64,000 nucleotides of DNA from Prunella strophiata (taxonomy: Eukaryota; Chordata; Aves; Passeriformes; Prunellidae): the NCBI GenBank assembly GCA_036583965.1, contig JAZBQD010000019.1:22261085-22325084 (forward strand), written 5' to 3'. Every line of letters begins with the position of its first letter. Position 1 is the first letter of the stretch. This document shows positions 25,001 to 38,688 of this stretch, one piece after another. Under the pieces are notes generated by a model. It did no database searches and was not told the origin of the DNA. It worked only from the letters and a program-made list of their open reading frames with translations. The translations under genes were made by a program, and so were the position numbers.

Positions 25001-26960
25001 AGAAATTCAGGCATTCTGCTCTTCCAGGGGAATACTTCTGCAGATGATTTTCAGACTGGCTTGTGACATGCCTTGCAAGTGTATTTATAGTCAGATATAC
25101 TTCACAGCAAGTGATCAACTAAAACCTTTTCATTTTTCCTTAGATACAGAAAATGGGGGAAAGAGTTTTGACATGGGGAAAAAAAGAACCAAAGCAAGGT
25201 CTTTATTTTGTCCACCAGGTGTGTTAAGTTAGGTTTAATCATTCTGTTTAAAGCTTTAAAGGTGGTATTAAATGTGCCTTCTAAAAAACAAAAAAGTGGA
25301 CAAGTAGAAAGAATTCGATAGGTGAAATTGATGTGCTGGCACCAGATGCCTTGTGTTGGTTTGTTCATTGGTTTACTTTATCAATTTTAAGGAATGAGGA
25401 TCTGTGGGGGAAAAAATAGCATAGAGGGTGAGTGTGACTTTCATTTGTGTCACAGCACACAGAGTAATTTTTGGAAAGTGGCAGGTTCAGCATTCTCCTT
25501 AGACAGACTTTTCCTAGTTTTGTTTTGTTTAAGGCACCACTTTCTGGTCCCTGCTTCATTGGGGCATTGTGCAAATTGAGGATTGTTGTGGCTGCCTGCA
25601 TCAAACCTTCTTTAGACAGAAAGCAAACATGAGGAAGATAGGAAAGACCAGAAAAGGATCTGTGAGAGAACAAGGCACACCACTACTTTGGGGAAGAAAA
25701 TGTTAATAGGAATCTTAGTTCATATTCTAAACATTAAAGAATCATTAAATATTTCGGACATTAAAGATTCATCTAAATGTGGTAGAACAGATATCAAGTA
25801 CTGTCTCCTTACTCAACCATTTGTGTAGCTTTTTCAAAGACAATTTTTGAAAAGCCCTAAAGGAGAGATAATAGATATTAAACTGGGTGGGAGAAGATGG
25901 GCAGGAATGCATAGCAATTCCAATGATGAAATTTGTTCCTTTCCCTGTCTCCTGAGTTGTTCAGTCTAACAACCTTCCGGTCCACAAACCTAAAAATGTT
26001 GCCAAATAGCTTCAGAAAAATAATTTCCAGAAAACGGTGGCATGTGATTTATTTCCTGCATCCTACCCTGTCTTCTTGTGGTTTTGGCTGCAAGATTGCA
26101 AGTCTAAAACTGAAAGAAGTGTCATCAGCCCCTAGAGACAGTGTCCAAACAATTGAACATGTTTGGAGAAAAGGTTTATTCTTTGGCTCTCTCAATACTT
26201 GTAGCTGCCAATTATTGAGTAGTTATGGCCAGACAGCTCACTGTGGTTCATGGCTGGCTCTCGGGTTCAGAAGTATCTGGATTTTTTCAATGAAATCTAG
26301 GGAAGTGTCCAAACATTTCCTCAATGTTCCTTTGATATTTTGTGCTGCTGATGGCCTTTAGACATGATGGTTTCTCCCAGAAGACATTTCTGACTCACAT
26401 CTCAGAGACTTAAATAGAAAAATGAGAATTCCTTTTCTGTTCATGTGAGAAACTGAATTCACTGAGATCTTTTCAGCCCAAGGCAGAACTTTTAGGAAGA
26501 ACTGAAAGCCACTGAGTTCAGAGCCTGTTTACAGGGCTTGAATTAAACTTGGCTGTTGCAGGAAATCTTTCCAGTTCTGGGATTAACAGCAGTTACTAGT
26601 CCTCTTTTAGAAACTGGCTGCTTTCAAAGACAACAAGAATCTGTCAGACCAAATCAAGAGAGAATGAAAAAAAACAAACCCCTCTTGCCATTCTCTCTCT
26701 TCTTGCCCCTTCTAAATCAAAATTGTTCCTGATATCCAAAGTTAAAGACAAAGTTGAATATAGATATATTTGTATTTATGATTATGAGTGAGAGATCTAA
26801 AGCCAGAGAGGAGATGGTTTTATTTCTGTCCTGATGATCCTTTTTCTTGCCTTTTCTTCGAGTCATTTGGTATGAAAGGTTCAAAAGAGTAAGGATTCTG
26901 ACTAGAAACAGAACCAAAGTCTTGTCCCCTTCTGCTTCTGCTATCTTTTTCATGAAACCC
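22006..26960. other. AT-rich non-coding stretch, nothing recognised
   Basis: I see no supported gene. The longest open frame (25933-26361, 142 codons, plus) has no domain, signal or codon pattern to support it. No transposon termini or RNA genes were recognised. Confidence 0.55.
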
Positions 26961-26961
26961 T

Positions 26962-27094
26962 TGAGATTAGCTCAGTTGATTAGGACATGGTGCTAATAAT
27001 GCCAGAGTTGTGGGCTTGATTCCTGTATGGGCCTTTCATGTAAGAGTTGGGTTCAATTATCCTCATCCTTCCCAATTCAGAATATTCTGTGATG
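26962..27094 (+). mobile_element. tRNA-Ile-headed, CR1-tailed SINE (TguSINE1 type)
   Basis: The head (26962-27033) follows tRNA-Ile(AAT) closely: A box TAGCTCAGTTGA at 26968-26979, anticodon loop CTAATAA with anticodon AAT at 26995-26997, B box GGCTTGATTCC at 27013-27023, and a 3' acceptor-like GGGCC. It then passes directly into a CR1-like 3' end ('tcctcatccttcccaattca', 'gaatattctgtgat'). This composite is the known design of the passerine SINE mobilised by CR1. It carries several substitutions from tRNA-Ile, so it is an old insertion and not a functional tRNA gene. Confidence 0.8.
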
Positions 27095-27210
27095 AACTGC
27101 CTTTATCTGTGAAAAAAACCTGTGAAGAGTAATACATGACCGTTGTGAAAATGTCAATCATAAAAGACATTGCTGGGAGAAAGTTTCAATTCCTGTATTC
27201 TTTTCCCAAA

Positions 27211-27250
27211 CACACACACACAGTACATATATATATATATATATATATAC
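27211..27250. repeat. (CA)n-(TA)n dinucleotide microsatellite
   Basis: A CA run (27211-27223) is followed after a GTACA link by about 12 TA units. It is likely polymorphic. Confidence 0.95.
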
Positions 27251-27254
27251 AGGA

Positions 27255-28020
27255 TTTAAATTTCTGCAATTAGGACAAACACCTCGGTAGAAGGAAATTC
27301 TGCATGCTTTACTAGAGAACAGTAATGCATCCTTTCAATATTGAGGATGAATTTGGGTCTCTAGACCTCTGAATCATTTCCACCTGTTTCTCAGTAAGAC
27401 AAGAAAGTACATCATGTTCTTGGTGGGCTGTGACCATTGCCTTTTGAGTTGCAATCCTTCAGATCTTCATTAGTCCTTAGACTATCATTAAATGCTTGGC
27501 AATGGTTTTATCTTTGTTGTTAATGTCTGCAGGTGCATATCTAGAGGACTTGCTTATTAGAAATCATTTTTACAGTAGGGTAGTTCATGCCTTCTGGGAA
27601 ACATTACTTTCAGAATCTCTGTCAAAATAAGACATTCTTTTGCCCCATTTCAGATTCTTTCTTTGACAGAGGCCACTTGGGGTCTCAAAAGGGCTCTAGT
27701 TTACTTGTGCTTAGACAGCTTCTAAAATTTAGTGTAGACAGAAGATCAAGCTATGTCCACAACAGAATACACAGGTTACAATATTTTGTTAATTTTATAC
27801 TGAAGAATAATATGCACTTTGGATATGATCTATACCAGAGAAAGAGAGTTTAAAGTACAAAATAAGCATTTGAAGTTTGGACTTGATGCATTTTCCATCA
27901 ATACATCAAAGACTGGATCCAATACTGACCAAATATACTTTCATGAATGTGTTCTTCTTTGGGTCTGTTCCAAAAGTCATTATTGGTTTCCAATCAAAAA
28001 ACTCTGAGCAACTCTTATAC
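27255..28020. other. non-coding stretch between SINE and CR1
   Basis: No gene, RNA gene or repeat recognised. Short open frames here (up to 88 codons) are unremarkable. Confidence 0.55.
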
Positions 28021-29988
28021 AATAGAATCATAGAATACCAAGTTGGAAGGGAACCTTGAGTATCATCTGGCCCAACTTTTTTTGGCAAAAGTACAGTCTA
28101 GACAAAATGGCCCAGCACTCTGTTTAGCTAAATCTTAAACTGTCCCAGCACTGGCAAATCCACAACTTCCCTGGGGAGACTATTCCAATGGTTGATTGTT
28201 CACATAGTGAAAACTTTCCTCTTGTATCTTACAGAAATCTCCCTAGGATTAACTTGTACCCATTAACCCTCATCTTTTCCATGGAACTCCTTGAAAAAAA
28301 AGGAGTGTCCATTTTCTTTGCCCTGTAAATACTGGCACATGTTGATAAAGTCTCCTCTCAGTCTTCTTTCCTCATGCTGAACAAACCCAGCCCTTTTAGA
28401 GTTTCCTCACACAGAAGGCTTCCCAGCCCTTTGATCGTCTTTGTGGCTCTTCTCTGGATCCTCTCCAGCCTGTCCACATCTTTATTTTGTATAGGAGGGA
28501 CCAAAACTAAACACAGCATTCTAGGTGTGTCCTGACAAACACTGAGTGGAGGGGGATAATGAATGACTTCTTTATCTCTGCTGCTGATGCCCTTTTTGAT
28601 GCAACCCAGCATCCTGTTGGCTTTCTTTGCTGTAGCAGGACACTGTTCTTTCAGTCTGAGCTTCTTGTTCACCAGGATTCCCAGACCCCTTTGACAGAGC
28701 TGCTCCCCAGCCCAGTTGATACCAGCCTGTGCTGCACTCCTGGATTATGTTTTCCAGGTGCAAGACCTTGCACTTGTCCTTGCTGAACTTTCTAGGGTTC
28801 TTGTTAACCCACTTTTCCAGCCCATCCAGATCTTCCTGCAGGGTTGGCTCTCCCTTCTGAAGAGTCCAGTTCCCCGATCAGTTTGGTGTCATCGGCAAAC
28901 TTTGACAGAGTATGCTTGATCCCATCTTTCAGATGCCTGATGGAGATATTAAATGGTGTTTGGCCTAATATCAGTCCCAGGGGAGCCCCACTTGTGACAG
29001 GCTGCTGGTGGGAAAGGGAGCTAATCACCACCAGCCCCTGGGTGTCATCTGCTGGCCAGTTCCCCACCCACCACACAGATCACATCAGTTTCTCTAGGAG
29101 GAGGCTGTGGGAAACCATTTCAAAAGCCATGGAAAAATCCAGGTAGACAATGTCCACTGCTCACCCCACAACAGCCAGACAGGTTACTTTGTCATTGAAG
29201 GTGATCAGGGTTGACAAGTGTGACTTGCCCTTGGTGAATCCATGCTGGCTTTTCCCAATCACGTGTTTCATCTGACTTGTGATAGCCCCCATGATCATTT
29301 CTTTCATAACTTTCCCAGGGACTGAAGTAAGACTGATGGGCCTATAACTTCCTGGATCCTCCTTTAAGCCCTTCCTGTAGATGAGGGTGACATTAGCCTT
29401 CTTCCAGTCTTCTGGGATGTCCCATGGTCTCCATGACTTCTCAAAGATTTGGAGAACAGCCTTGCAATGATATTAGCCAGCTCTCTTGCCTTGGGGTGAT
29501 TATTGGCAGGGTCCATCAATTTGTGGGGATCAAGCTCCTGTAATAGCTGACCCACCAACTCTTTCTTTACTGATGGTAGGTTTGTGTTTGCATCAACCTG
29601 GATTTTTGTTCCTAAGGCATGCACCCCAACAGTGCTGGTAAAGACAGATGTGAATAAAGCATTGAGAACCTCTTCCTTTTCAGTGTTGCTGGTGGTGGAT
29701 TCACCTCTCCTGTTTAACAGTGGGCAATATCTTCCTTCTGTTTCTGCTTGTTGTTTACATACCTGAAGAACACTTTCTTGTGTTTTTTGACATTTCTGGG
29801 CAATTTCAATTTGAGCTAAGGTTTTGCTTTTCTAACAACACCTCTGCACATCCTGGAAATGCTTTTGTAGTTCTCAATGGGTGGTTTCTTTTCCATCTCT
29901 TGAAATGCTTCTCTTTTGGTTTTGAGCAGACTGAGAAGCTCTCAGATAAGCCAAGGGGAATATTGCTCTGCCTACTTCCTCTGCTTTA
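28021..29988 (-). mobile_element. long CR1 LINE fragment with broken reverse transcriptase, reverse orientation
   Basis: The element begins with the CR1 3' terminal repeat in reverse complement (ATAGAATCATAGAATACC at 28022). It runs for nearly 2 kb as antisense CR1, including 'gaactttgacagag' and 'tgatcaggg' type text. On the minus strand, residues such as LSKFADDTKLIG (about 28880-28916) show the RT catalytic FADD motif. DPHKLMDPANNHPKARELAN (about 29475-29535) is the upstream RT region, and a decayed VTSGAPLGLILG also reads. Frames are split among several short segments by stops and shifts, so it is a pseudogene copy. It is 5'-truncated, and the right edge near 29988 is approximate. It is much better preserved than the three plus-strand LINE fossils, hence younger. 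Confidence 0.9.
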
Positions 29989-29989
29989 A

Positions 29990-32900
29990 AGGGTAATGAA
30001 CTGTTTTTTAACTTCCATGTTTCTCAGGAGAAAAATGCCAACATAGAGAAAACTTTTCAATCAGTATGCTATGACCTACCATTTACATTAACCAGCTCCC
30101 TTTTCTGTCACCCAGGCTACAGTGCTTCTCTGTGCACCAAGAAGATCTTATAGCATCAATTTCATGGCAAAATGTGTTCATTCTCAGAGAGTTTTTCCCT
30201 TTAAAGAAAAAAAAAAAAAATTGAAGACATCCAATTCTGGGCTTTAGGAATCAAACATCATCAGAATAGGCTTATCCAGATGGTATCTCTCATTCCAGGG
30301 CAGTTCACTTATCAGATTTGTGCCCAAAAGAGCCCCTAGAAATTGTGATATCCACAGCATCTTCCCACCTCAAAGGTGGGAGGATGTTTCTACGTTTCTA
30401 GCTCTGGTTTGCCAACAGCTCATCAAATGAGATTTATGTCTTCTGGATGTGTGGTAAACATGCACATTAACAGAGCTCTTCCACATTTATTGCTGGAAGG
30501 AAAAAAAGTGTCATCTTCTTTAACTTCAAGAGAATACTTGAACCCCAAGCTGCTTCTGCTTGCAAAATAGAGAAGCTAGAACTTATTTTCCAGGTGCCAG
30601 AGACAGACACAACTAAAACAAAATGTAAATAACCAAAATTTCTCACTCCTTCTAAGATTCTGAACAAGGAAGCAAACTCAGTCTTCCATAACCAAGCTAT
30701 AAGAAGAACCAGTATTTGAGAGCAATGCCTTACCTCTCCCTGTTTGCATTCTCCACTCAGCTCAACGATCAGCTTTAACTTTGCCTAGTCTGAGCTTCTT
30801 TGCACAGAAATTGCACAGGAAACTCCTGGCTGCCTGATGTTTTCAGTCTTCCCATTGGATGTCTGCTGGTTCAGAGCAGGAAGGGATACTATAGAGCAAA
30901 GAAGTTATACCTTCACTAATCATGAATCTCACAGGCAAAGCTTCAGACTAAGTTATTAAGGCTATTAAAATCACAGATATGAGGTAATACTTTTATGATA
31001 AATTAGATGCAGATTAAAATGCAGAGCTGTTAGATTTTCCACTTGACAAAAGGTTAATAGTGGGGAGCCACAAGGTACGATACTAACTACTCCTATTGCA
31101 TGTAATATATTGAGCAGTTACTTATAAAAGGGGGAGTGAACAATGAGATGGCAGATATTGCAGATTCAATGAAAGCATATCAGTAGCTGGAATTCATACC
31201 CAGCTCTCCTAAGAAATTTCCCTGATCCATTGCATCTTTTATCACAGCAGATTCTTTTAGTCCTTTTCACTGTATTCATGAATGTAACTTGCACAATACA
31301 ACATCCCAGCAACCTTATGCTTCCCATTCTGCTGAGTGAGGTTTATAGCTTTTCATTTTCATTTTCAGCCTTGGGCTGACTTGTGAGACTGAATCCATGT
31401 CCCAGCCTGCAGACTGGAAGCACTTCATTAGTATTCAGGGCAGGTACTGAAGGAGGCTGTCTCTATGCGACAGCTCTCAATCCACTCCTCTGATTATTAT
31501 GGCTCATAGAAAAGAGAATGCAAGTGAAATGGAAAAAAAAATGTGAAAGAAAAAAATCACTGCATTTTCAGATATAAAAAAATGGTATAAAGTATCTGGT
31601 AATATCGAGTAAGAGCGTGTATCTGGTTCTGTATTAGCTGCCAGTCATTCCTCTGCTTAATTTAAAAGCAAGTGTCTGTTAAAGATGGTCACAAGGGAAG
31701 AAGCCAAACCTCAAATACAAATTACCTGTTGCGTTTATTATGAACCCTTTTAAGGCAGAGCTTATGATTTTAAAATGAAAAGCATAGTAGCACCAAGTAA
31801 AAACCCACTCTGTTGATAATTTTTATGTTTTCTTGTTGGTCATATGGCTTCCTATTGAGATAGCAAAGCTAAGCCCATTGTAAATGTCTGCATTTGCTCA
31901 TAGAGGAAAGAACAAGAAAGTTATCGAAAGGTATTTTTATGATTTACCTGGGTTATTTTAGGCAGCATAGGAAACCATGGGAAAAAAATACCACCTTTGG
32001 CTGTTGTCATTCATCCTGGTGATAGAAAAATATTTCATAAATAATCAAATCCTCTCCCCTTTTTCCAGTTACATGTATCCCAGGTGGCTGCTTATTCATG
32101 GCTAAAATACTGCCACTTCTGGGTAGGAATATTGCAGCTGTTTAACAATGGATTTTTATACTCTACAAGAGTTTCAGGACTGAAAACTACAAGAGGCATC
32201 ATAACTAATTTATTCTTCAAATGAGATGGTAGTGTGTAACCACCTTTTATATGGTAGTTACCTTACCTTGTGCTAGAGCTCTTGTCTTACCCTCTGAGCC
32301 AGAGGTTTGCTTAAGAAAGTTCAGTTATGCCATCTTCTTCCTCCCTGGGAACCTACCCTAAGAGTTAACTAACTGGTTGAGGTAGGGACAGCACTTTTCT
32401 TCCTGTTGGCTCTATGCCTTTGTCCTGAAAGGAGCACAAGATTTATGGTTCCAGAAAAATGGCAGACAAAAAGGGGCAGGACTCACTAACTTGGTACTCT
32501 GAGTTCTCACCTTTAAGATGCCAGCCCTGGGTTCAAGAGCATTTCACATTTCACTCCCATTATGTATCTTTGTGCAGCTCACCACTAATCCTTTTTGAGG
32601 TTCTGATTGGGGCATTTAATTTTCTGCTGGCGCAGTACAGAAAGCTAAGGTACCTAATCCTTGCAAGTCAGGCAAATAAAATTAGTTGTTTCAATATGTA
32701 CATTTTTCTTAAATTGGAAGAGAGTGGGTTATTTCAAAGAGTGCCTATTTTATCAGAATAAGAACCCAGGTTTTGATTTTGGAAAATTTACTGTGATAAT
32801 CTGAACAGCTAGTCTGTTCAATAGTAAGATGAAAACAACATTACAGGAATTATGGAGTCAAACTTCAGATGACCAATTCAAGATCAATTGTAATGTCACT

Positions 32901-35900
32901 AGGAGGGAAACATTTCCAGGCTTCAGGAGGTGCTGGATTTTAATATTCATCAGTCATGTATAAGCCAGAATTATCAGTTTAATTATTTTCATGCAGACTT
33001 ATGGAAAATCAATAATCACCACTGTAAGTGAAAGCTATAATTCCATCAAGGACAAGTGACACCAATAATGGTGGAAATGAAGCCCAAGTCACTACATGTT
33101 AGAGCTGTATTTTTTAAGGTTTAAGCTGCTGTGTAGGCAGTGTATGTATAACCTAGCATCTACACTTTTTTCTACTGAGAATTAACAGTTTATTTCACAG
33201 TCCAGTTTTTGTTTGGGGATGAAGCTGATTGTTTGCATAGCACAATAATTATAATTTATTACTCATTTTGATGTGACTAAAACACAGACACTAAAGGGAC
33301 AGACAGGTTCTTTTAGGGACCCTTGGCACAGTGATGACAGCACTGAACTGTAGTTACAATTAAAACTTTTCTCAATATGATATTATGGCTAGTATAGCAC
33401 AGAATTTGTTATTAGAATTGCATAAGATTTCTACAAGCAGAATCAGTGTAGTACAATTTATAAATAGCTTAACACAGAATTTATAATAAAATTTTTGAGT
33501 TCAGATCACCTAGACCCTAGCTTAACTTACAGTTTCTAGATCTCTACAGATCAGATCTCAATACACATCTTCCAGTGTCAATATAACCTAGACTCAAATA
33601 TAACCTAGACTCAAATATCGCATAAAGAATCCAGGTCACTTAATCCTTGGAAGCAGCAAATGACTGAGAAGACATCCTTGGCTACGGGAAGGTCACAGGT
33701 CTCACTGTCTAGCAGCATTTCTTGTCCAAGTTCCCCACTTAGGACTTGCAGCTGCTTGATTTTGTAGGCAGTGCTCTGTGTGCTGATAGGCTTCCCTGTC
33801 CTGTGACAATGTCTGGGACCTGGCACCTCCCAGGCCAGTAAGGAGGGAAGTAATTAGCCTGGTGCCCAGGAATCTTGATACTGGCAAGGAGGGGGAGAAG
33901 AAATCTGTTTGTTTTGTGTACTTGATTCACAGGAACTTCAGGCCCTGATAATGAGGGGAAAGGGAACTCATACACAACTCACTCTGTCACAGAGAATGAC
34001 TTTGCCTCATAAAATGGTGCTAGGTATGCTAACCATATTATCAGGAGAATTGAGCAGGGTGTACCAGTCACACACTCCTAGAAACATGAAGTAATTTTCT
34101 ATCTCTTTGAGATAAACACAGGCAAAGAAAAGCCCTAAATTCACACATCATGAAGCACTTTTGATGATGATAAGATTTTCATCGCTCATGAAACTAGGTT
34201 TAATTTTTCAAAATATTTGCATGGTACATGAATGGCTGATAAATAATTTATATAATTGTCTTTATTTTTAAGCTGCATATTCCTCTTCAGTTAAGTAAGT
34301 ATCCTCTGCCAAGTACAAGGTAAATAATGCAGCTGATTTCCTGGGACCTGATTGTACCCACAATTTTGATCTGTTGCTCATCTTGTGCTCTATGTGAACA
34401 ACAGGAAAAGAATTAATTAAGATTTCATGGAAATGTGAATTTTAGTTTTTTTAAATTTTGAAGTGTTGGACTTTGTAACCATAATATTCTTTTAATAAAA
34501 TCTCTTTATATGTAATTTCCTATGGAACCACATGATGGAATAAGTTTCTTATGGATCATTAGCAGAACTGGAACTTAGATATGCTTGTGCAGACCTTTAC
34601 TATTTGAGCTAACTGACCTTAACAACAGGCAGCTATGCTTTACTACAACCAACCTCTAAAGGCAAAATGAGACAACCACTTTGCAAAGGGATTGCATGAC
34701 TATTTGCTGACACCTGAGGAATGATGGAACTTGGGAAGCTGTGCCTTGGTACTGTTAAGTGCCTAATGGCTACAGACCCTCTGCTCTAACTCTCTAAAGT
34801 CTGTCTTCTGTATTTGAAAAGGAACTCCCCATCAGCCCAGTTCAGCCTTTAGTAGGATATGCTCAGTATGGATGAAATGATCAACAAATTTATGTACTAA
34901 TCTCTAATATGTACTGGGTATACACAGCTAGCCATTGTAGGCTTTATTATATTAGGTTATTTTCCATCTTACCAGCACAAATTACCTAGGAAATATAAAA
35001 AAAATTCTCTCTACCAGGGCTATTCTAGCATTTGGTGTGCAGTTCTGGTGTCAGGGTACTGAACCTTCTGCAAACAAGTGTAAGATTTTTTTAGCATTGA
35101 CAAAACAATATCATTGTCAGTAAATTATTCATCAGAAAAGACAGAGCTACACTGTAAAATGTATCAGCCTGAGGTGCAACAGCACAGAAAATTTAAATTC
35201 AAATGACTAGTTAGTCAGTTACAAGCCACTAAACCAAGGCCTCATAACATCAAGTGTTAGGTAACTAACACTGTGTTTAACCAGATCTTGACAAATGCAA
35301 AACTTTCCTAGTAAAATCTGAGACTGTAATAGGGAGGATGCATATACATAGATACATGGGACTCAGAAAGCACTGATTAAAAACAACCCTGACAGAGATT
35401 AGCTTTGTTTCACTGCCAGTACTTAGGGAAATCAATAAACAAACTAAGCAGACTAATTGTTGCAAATAATATTTTAAAGGGGTTTTGGATTCAGTATAAT
35501 AGATTTTGTTAGCAAGGGAGTTCAAAATAGAAAAATTTATCTTGATCATCTTGTTTCAGCATTTTTAGTCACTATAAACTGTGACATTTCTGAAGACCTT
35601 TGTATGAAGCATAGTCTCATAACAAAACAATTTACTTATTTTGGTAGTTGGCTGGAAACAAACCCACATATGGCAAGTGTAAAATGGAATCATTTTATCT
35701 TGCTATTTCTATCAGTTTCTGTCTTCTGTAGTTCACTAGCATTTATGTAGTGCTGTTGATCTTTAAGTGTTTTATTGTCAATTCATTCAAAGACATTAAA
35801 ATAACTGATTTTTAAAAATAGATATAGTGGCAGCTCCTTTTTTATATAAAAAGCTAATTGGAATTTCTGTTGCAGTATACAGTATTATTACCCATATTAG

Positions 35901-37697
35901 GTGAGATTTTCAAAAGTTCTAAATTTTGAACAAAATACTAACTTGTGTTTTGTCTTAGATCAGAAGTTCTAATTTAATACAGTCACCATATACCCCCACT
36001 AATTAGAATTATAATTAATTTTCTAGCTGTATCAACACTGGACTACTACATCAGAAATTGATGATCTGCCAGTTAAGGTGATAGTTGTTTGAAAAGGAAG
36101 ATATGGACATTTAATGATATTTTTGAGAGGTACTAGGCTTAACCTGGGACATTACAGTTTACCTGACCCAGGCAAGAGCATAATTTACAAGACTGTGCTA
36201 AAATTAGAGATGCCCTATTTTATTTTTTGTGTATCTGTATACCATCAACCCCTGTTTCATGCTGATTTCCTCATCCCTCACCCATCTTTACAAAATGCAA
36301 GCTTAATTTATGCCAAGGTTTTCTACTAAAGGGGAAACTAATAGATCTTGGGGCAGGAAAAACTTGCTTTGATTTATAGGCAAACAGTAAAGCTTCAACC
36401 TGTGCTAGACATTATCAAGTTTCAGGTCTCCAGAGATATCTTGACAAGTGTCCTGGCCTTGCAAGTCCAGATGCTTCCTTGCAGAACTTGGTGTCTTGCT
36501 GGTGGGTAGTGAGAAGCAGGAATTGATGAGAGGATAGATCGCAAAATGTAAAGGTATTTCTGTCCCTTTTTGTCATGTTAATAAGTCTCTACATGACTCC
36601 TTCCCAAACCTTCTGCTATATTCTTATTAGTGCCCAAATCCTCAATTATTTGTTTGCTGAGGATAAATAGTTTATTGCTCTCTTTGGGCTTTTTTTGCAG
36701 AGTAATGAGGTAATTGTAAAATGAATACTCCCCTACAATAAGGTGGCCTCTTATGCTTCTCAAAACTTTTAGGTGCTGGCACTTTCTTTATGTTCTGCTC
36801 TCCTCACCTTCCTGAGCTTTGTGTTTGTGCCAAAATAGGCTTCTTGTGTAGAGGGAGAAACTCCCCACAGTACCCAGAGGGTACTGCATTGACAGGAGAA
36901 AAGATATTCTAGCATAGTAGGAAGGAGCTCCCACCAAATGGCCATAAACACAGTGACTGGAAAATCACACTAATTAGCTTTTGGCTTCCTTCTAGGGGCT
37001 GGAGCCCATGGACATTCCTGGGGAATAAGACATCACTCTTGAGAGGCTGAAGGGCTGGGTCATGAGGGAAATCAAGGAGTGAAAATAGTGGCTACAAGAA
37101 ATGGAGAAGAGAAATGACTGCTGGTGGTGGCCCATTGACTCACATATTTGTGCTTTCTGAGCATGCTGTGAGTTCTGTTGCAAAATGAATTCTGACTTGT
37201 CTCCCCATTAGGAAGCTAGACTCACTGCCTTGCCCTGGTGCTTTTATGATGTTGCTAGGTAGGACTCTATTAGCAGCATCCATTCTGAATGGAAAGGCTC
37301 TCATGGGCCCCAGTGTAGAAGTTTTGGAGGACATGGTAACCTTGATGAGTTGATCGAAAACTCATTTATTCTCTACCCATCAGGAGTTTAGTGCTTGATG
37401 AAATACTCATGTTTGCCTCCCTGTCTGGTAGGACAGCATGACCAGGAGAGCACAAGATAGATAGCACTGATCAAACTGTAATCAATATCCTGATGCAGAA
37501 AATACAGGAATCTCATGTTCAGTGTTTACATTGTGTCATGATGTCCTTGTATTCTTCATTGTACTCAGCAAGGTTCTATAGGTCAGGAAGTGAAATCTCT
37601 TCTGAACAACTTTGTTGAAGGTCCTCTGCACCAGGTGCAATTAGCTAATCCCTTGGCCCCTTTCCCTCTGAACATACTTTCTGGGTAACTATCTTCT
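29990..37697. other. AT-rich non-coding stretch
   Basis: No supported gene in 7.7 kb. A poly-A run lies at about 30206-30221 and a small tandem repeat at 33581-33618. The open frames present (100 codons or fewer) are not supported by anything else. Confidence 0.55.
33581..33618. repeat. 17-base tandem duplication
   Basis: ATATAACCTAGACTCAA occurs twice back to back, with the first four bases of a third copy. The copies are identical, so the event is recent. Confidence 0.9.
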
Positions 37698-37702
37698 GGT
37701 CT

Positions 37703-38688
37703 TGTGTTGGTTTTGCATGGCCTGGATTTTGGTAGTGGGGAGTGGGCCACAGAGGTGGCTCCTGTGAGAAGTCCCTAGAAGCTTCCATCATGTCTGGTAG
37801 AGCCAATCCCTGATGGCTCTGAAGATGGACATACCACTGACCAAGGCTGGGTCACTTAGAGATGATAGTAACACCTCTGTGATTATATATTTAAGAAGAA
37901 ATCAAAATAAAAGTAGTGATGTAGTTTTAATTCCATCCAGACAAGAGGAGGAGATGAGAATATGTGAGGGAAACAACATGGAGATACCAAGGTCAGTAAA
38001 GGAGGGGGGAGGAAGTGCTCCAGGCTCAGGAGCCAAGATTCCCCTGCTGGCCGTGGTGAAGACCATGGTGAAGCAGCTGTGCCCCTGCAGCCCATGGGGA
38101 TCCTCAGGGGATGCAGAGATCCACCCACAGCCCATGGGGGAGGTGCCCATGCCAGAGTGGGTGGATGCCTGGAGGGGGCTGTGTTCCAGTGGGAGACCCA
38201 GTGGAGAGAGGGGGCAGCCTGGAAGTACGTGGAAGTGCAGTACGTGGAAGACTGCACTCTGTGGAAGAGTGACCCATGCCACAGCAGTTTTGGGAGAACT
38301 GTCTGCCCATGGGAGGGACACCACAGTCTCACAAGAGAAGGATTTCTCTCCTGAGCAGTGGAAGCAAACCTTGGGTGACAAAGTGACCAATACCCCCCAT
38401 CTCCTGTGTCCCTGCACTGTCGGTGGGAAGCAGGGAGGAGTTGCAGGAAGAAAAGGTGTTTTTAAGGGTTTGTTTTACTTCTCATTATCCTCCTCTGGTT
38501 TTGTTAGTAAACTCACTTTGTATCTCTAGGTTTAGCCTGTTTTGCCCTTGGAGTGTTTTGTCCTTGTCCTTATCTCCACTCATGAACCCTTTGTTAAATT
38601 TTTCTCTCTTCTGTCCAGCTGTAACAGGGGAGGGTGAGTGAGCTGCTTTCATGGGTGCCTGGTGTTTGGCCAGTGTCAAACCACGACA
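37703..38688 (+). mobile_element. solo LTR of an avian endogenous retrovirus
   Basis: The element starts TGTGTTGGTTTTGCATGG and ends AACCACGACA, the TG...CA termini of an LTR, and is 986 bases long. It is flanked by GGTCT (37698-37702) and GATCT (38689-38693), a 5-base target-site duplication with one mismatch, as expected for an ERVL-like (class III) element. The interior has the familiar avian LTR text with repeated 'gtggaag' and 'cccatg' modules. No retroviral gag, pol or env sequence is next to it, so the provirus has recombined down to one LTR. A 238-codon open frame inside (37813-38529) is an accident of the GC-rich repeats. Confidence 0.85.

Noticed and set aside
25933..26361. 142-codon plus-strand open frame as a novel gene
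   Set aside because: It shows no domain, signal peptide, codon bias or flanking splice sites. A frame of this length can occur by chance in 64 kb.
26962..27033. Functional tRNA-Ile gene
   Set aside because: There are several mismatches in stems and the B box, and a CR1 tail is fused without a terminator. It is a SINE head.
28358..29624. Set of short minus-strand frames that look like reverse transcriptase
   Set aside because: They were rejected as genes because they are pieces of one broken CR1 element, annotated as such.
37813..38529. 238-codon plus-strand open frame
   Set aside because: It lies wholly inside the solo LTR and is built from LTR repeat modules. It has no retroviral or host protein motif.
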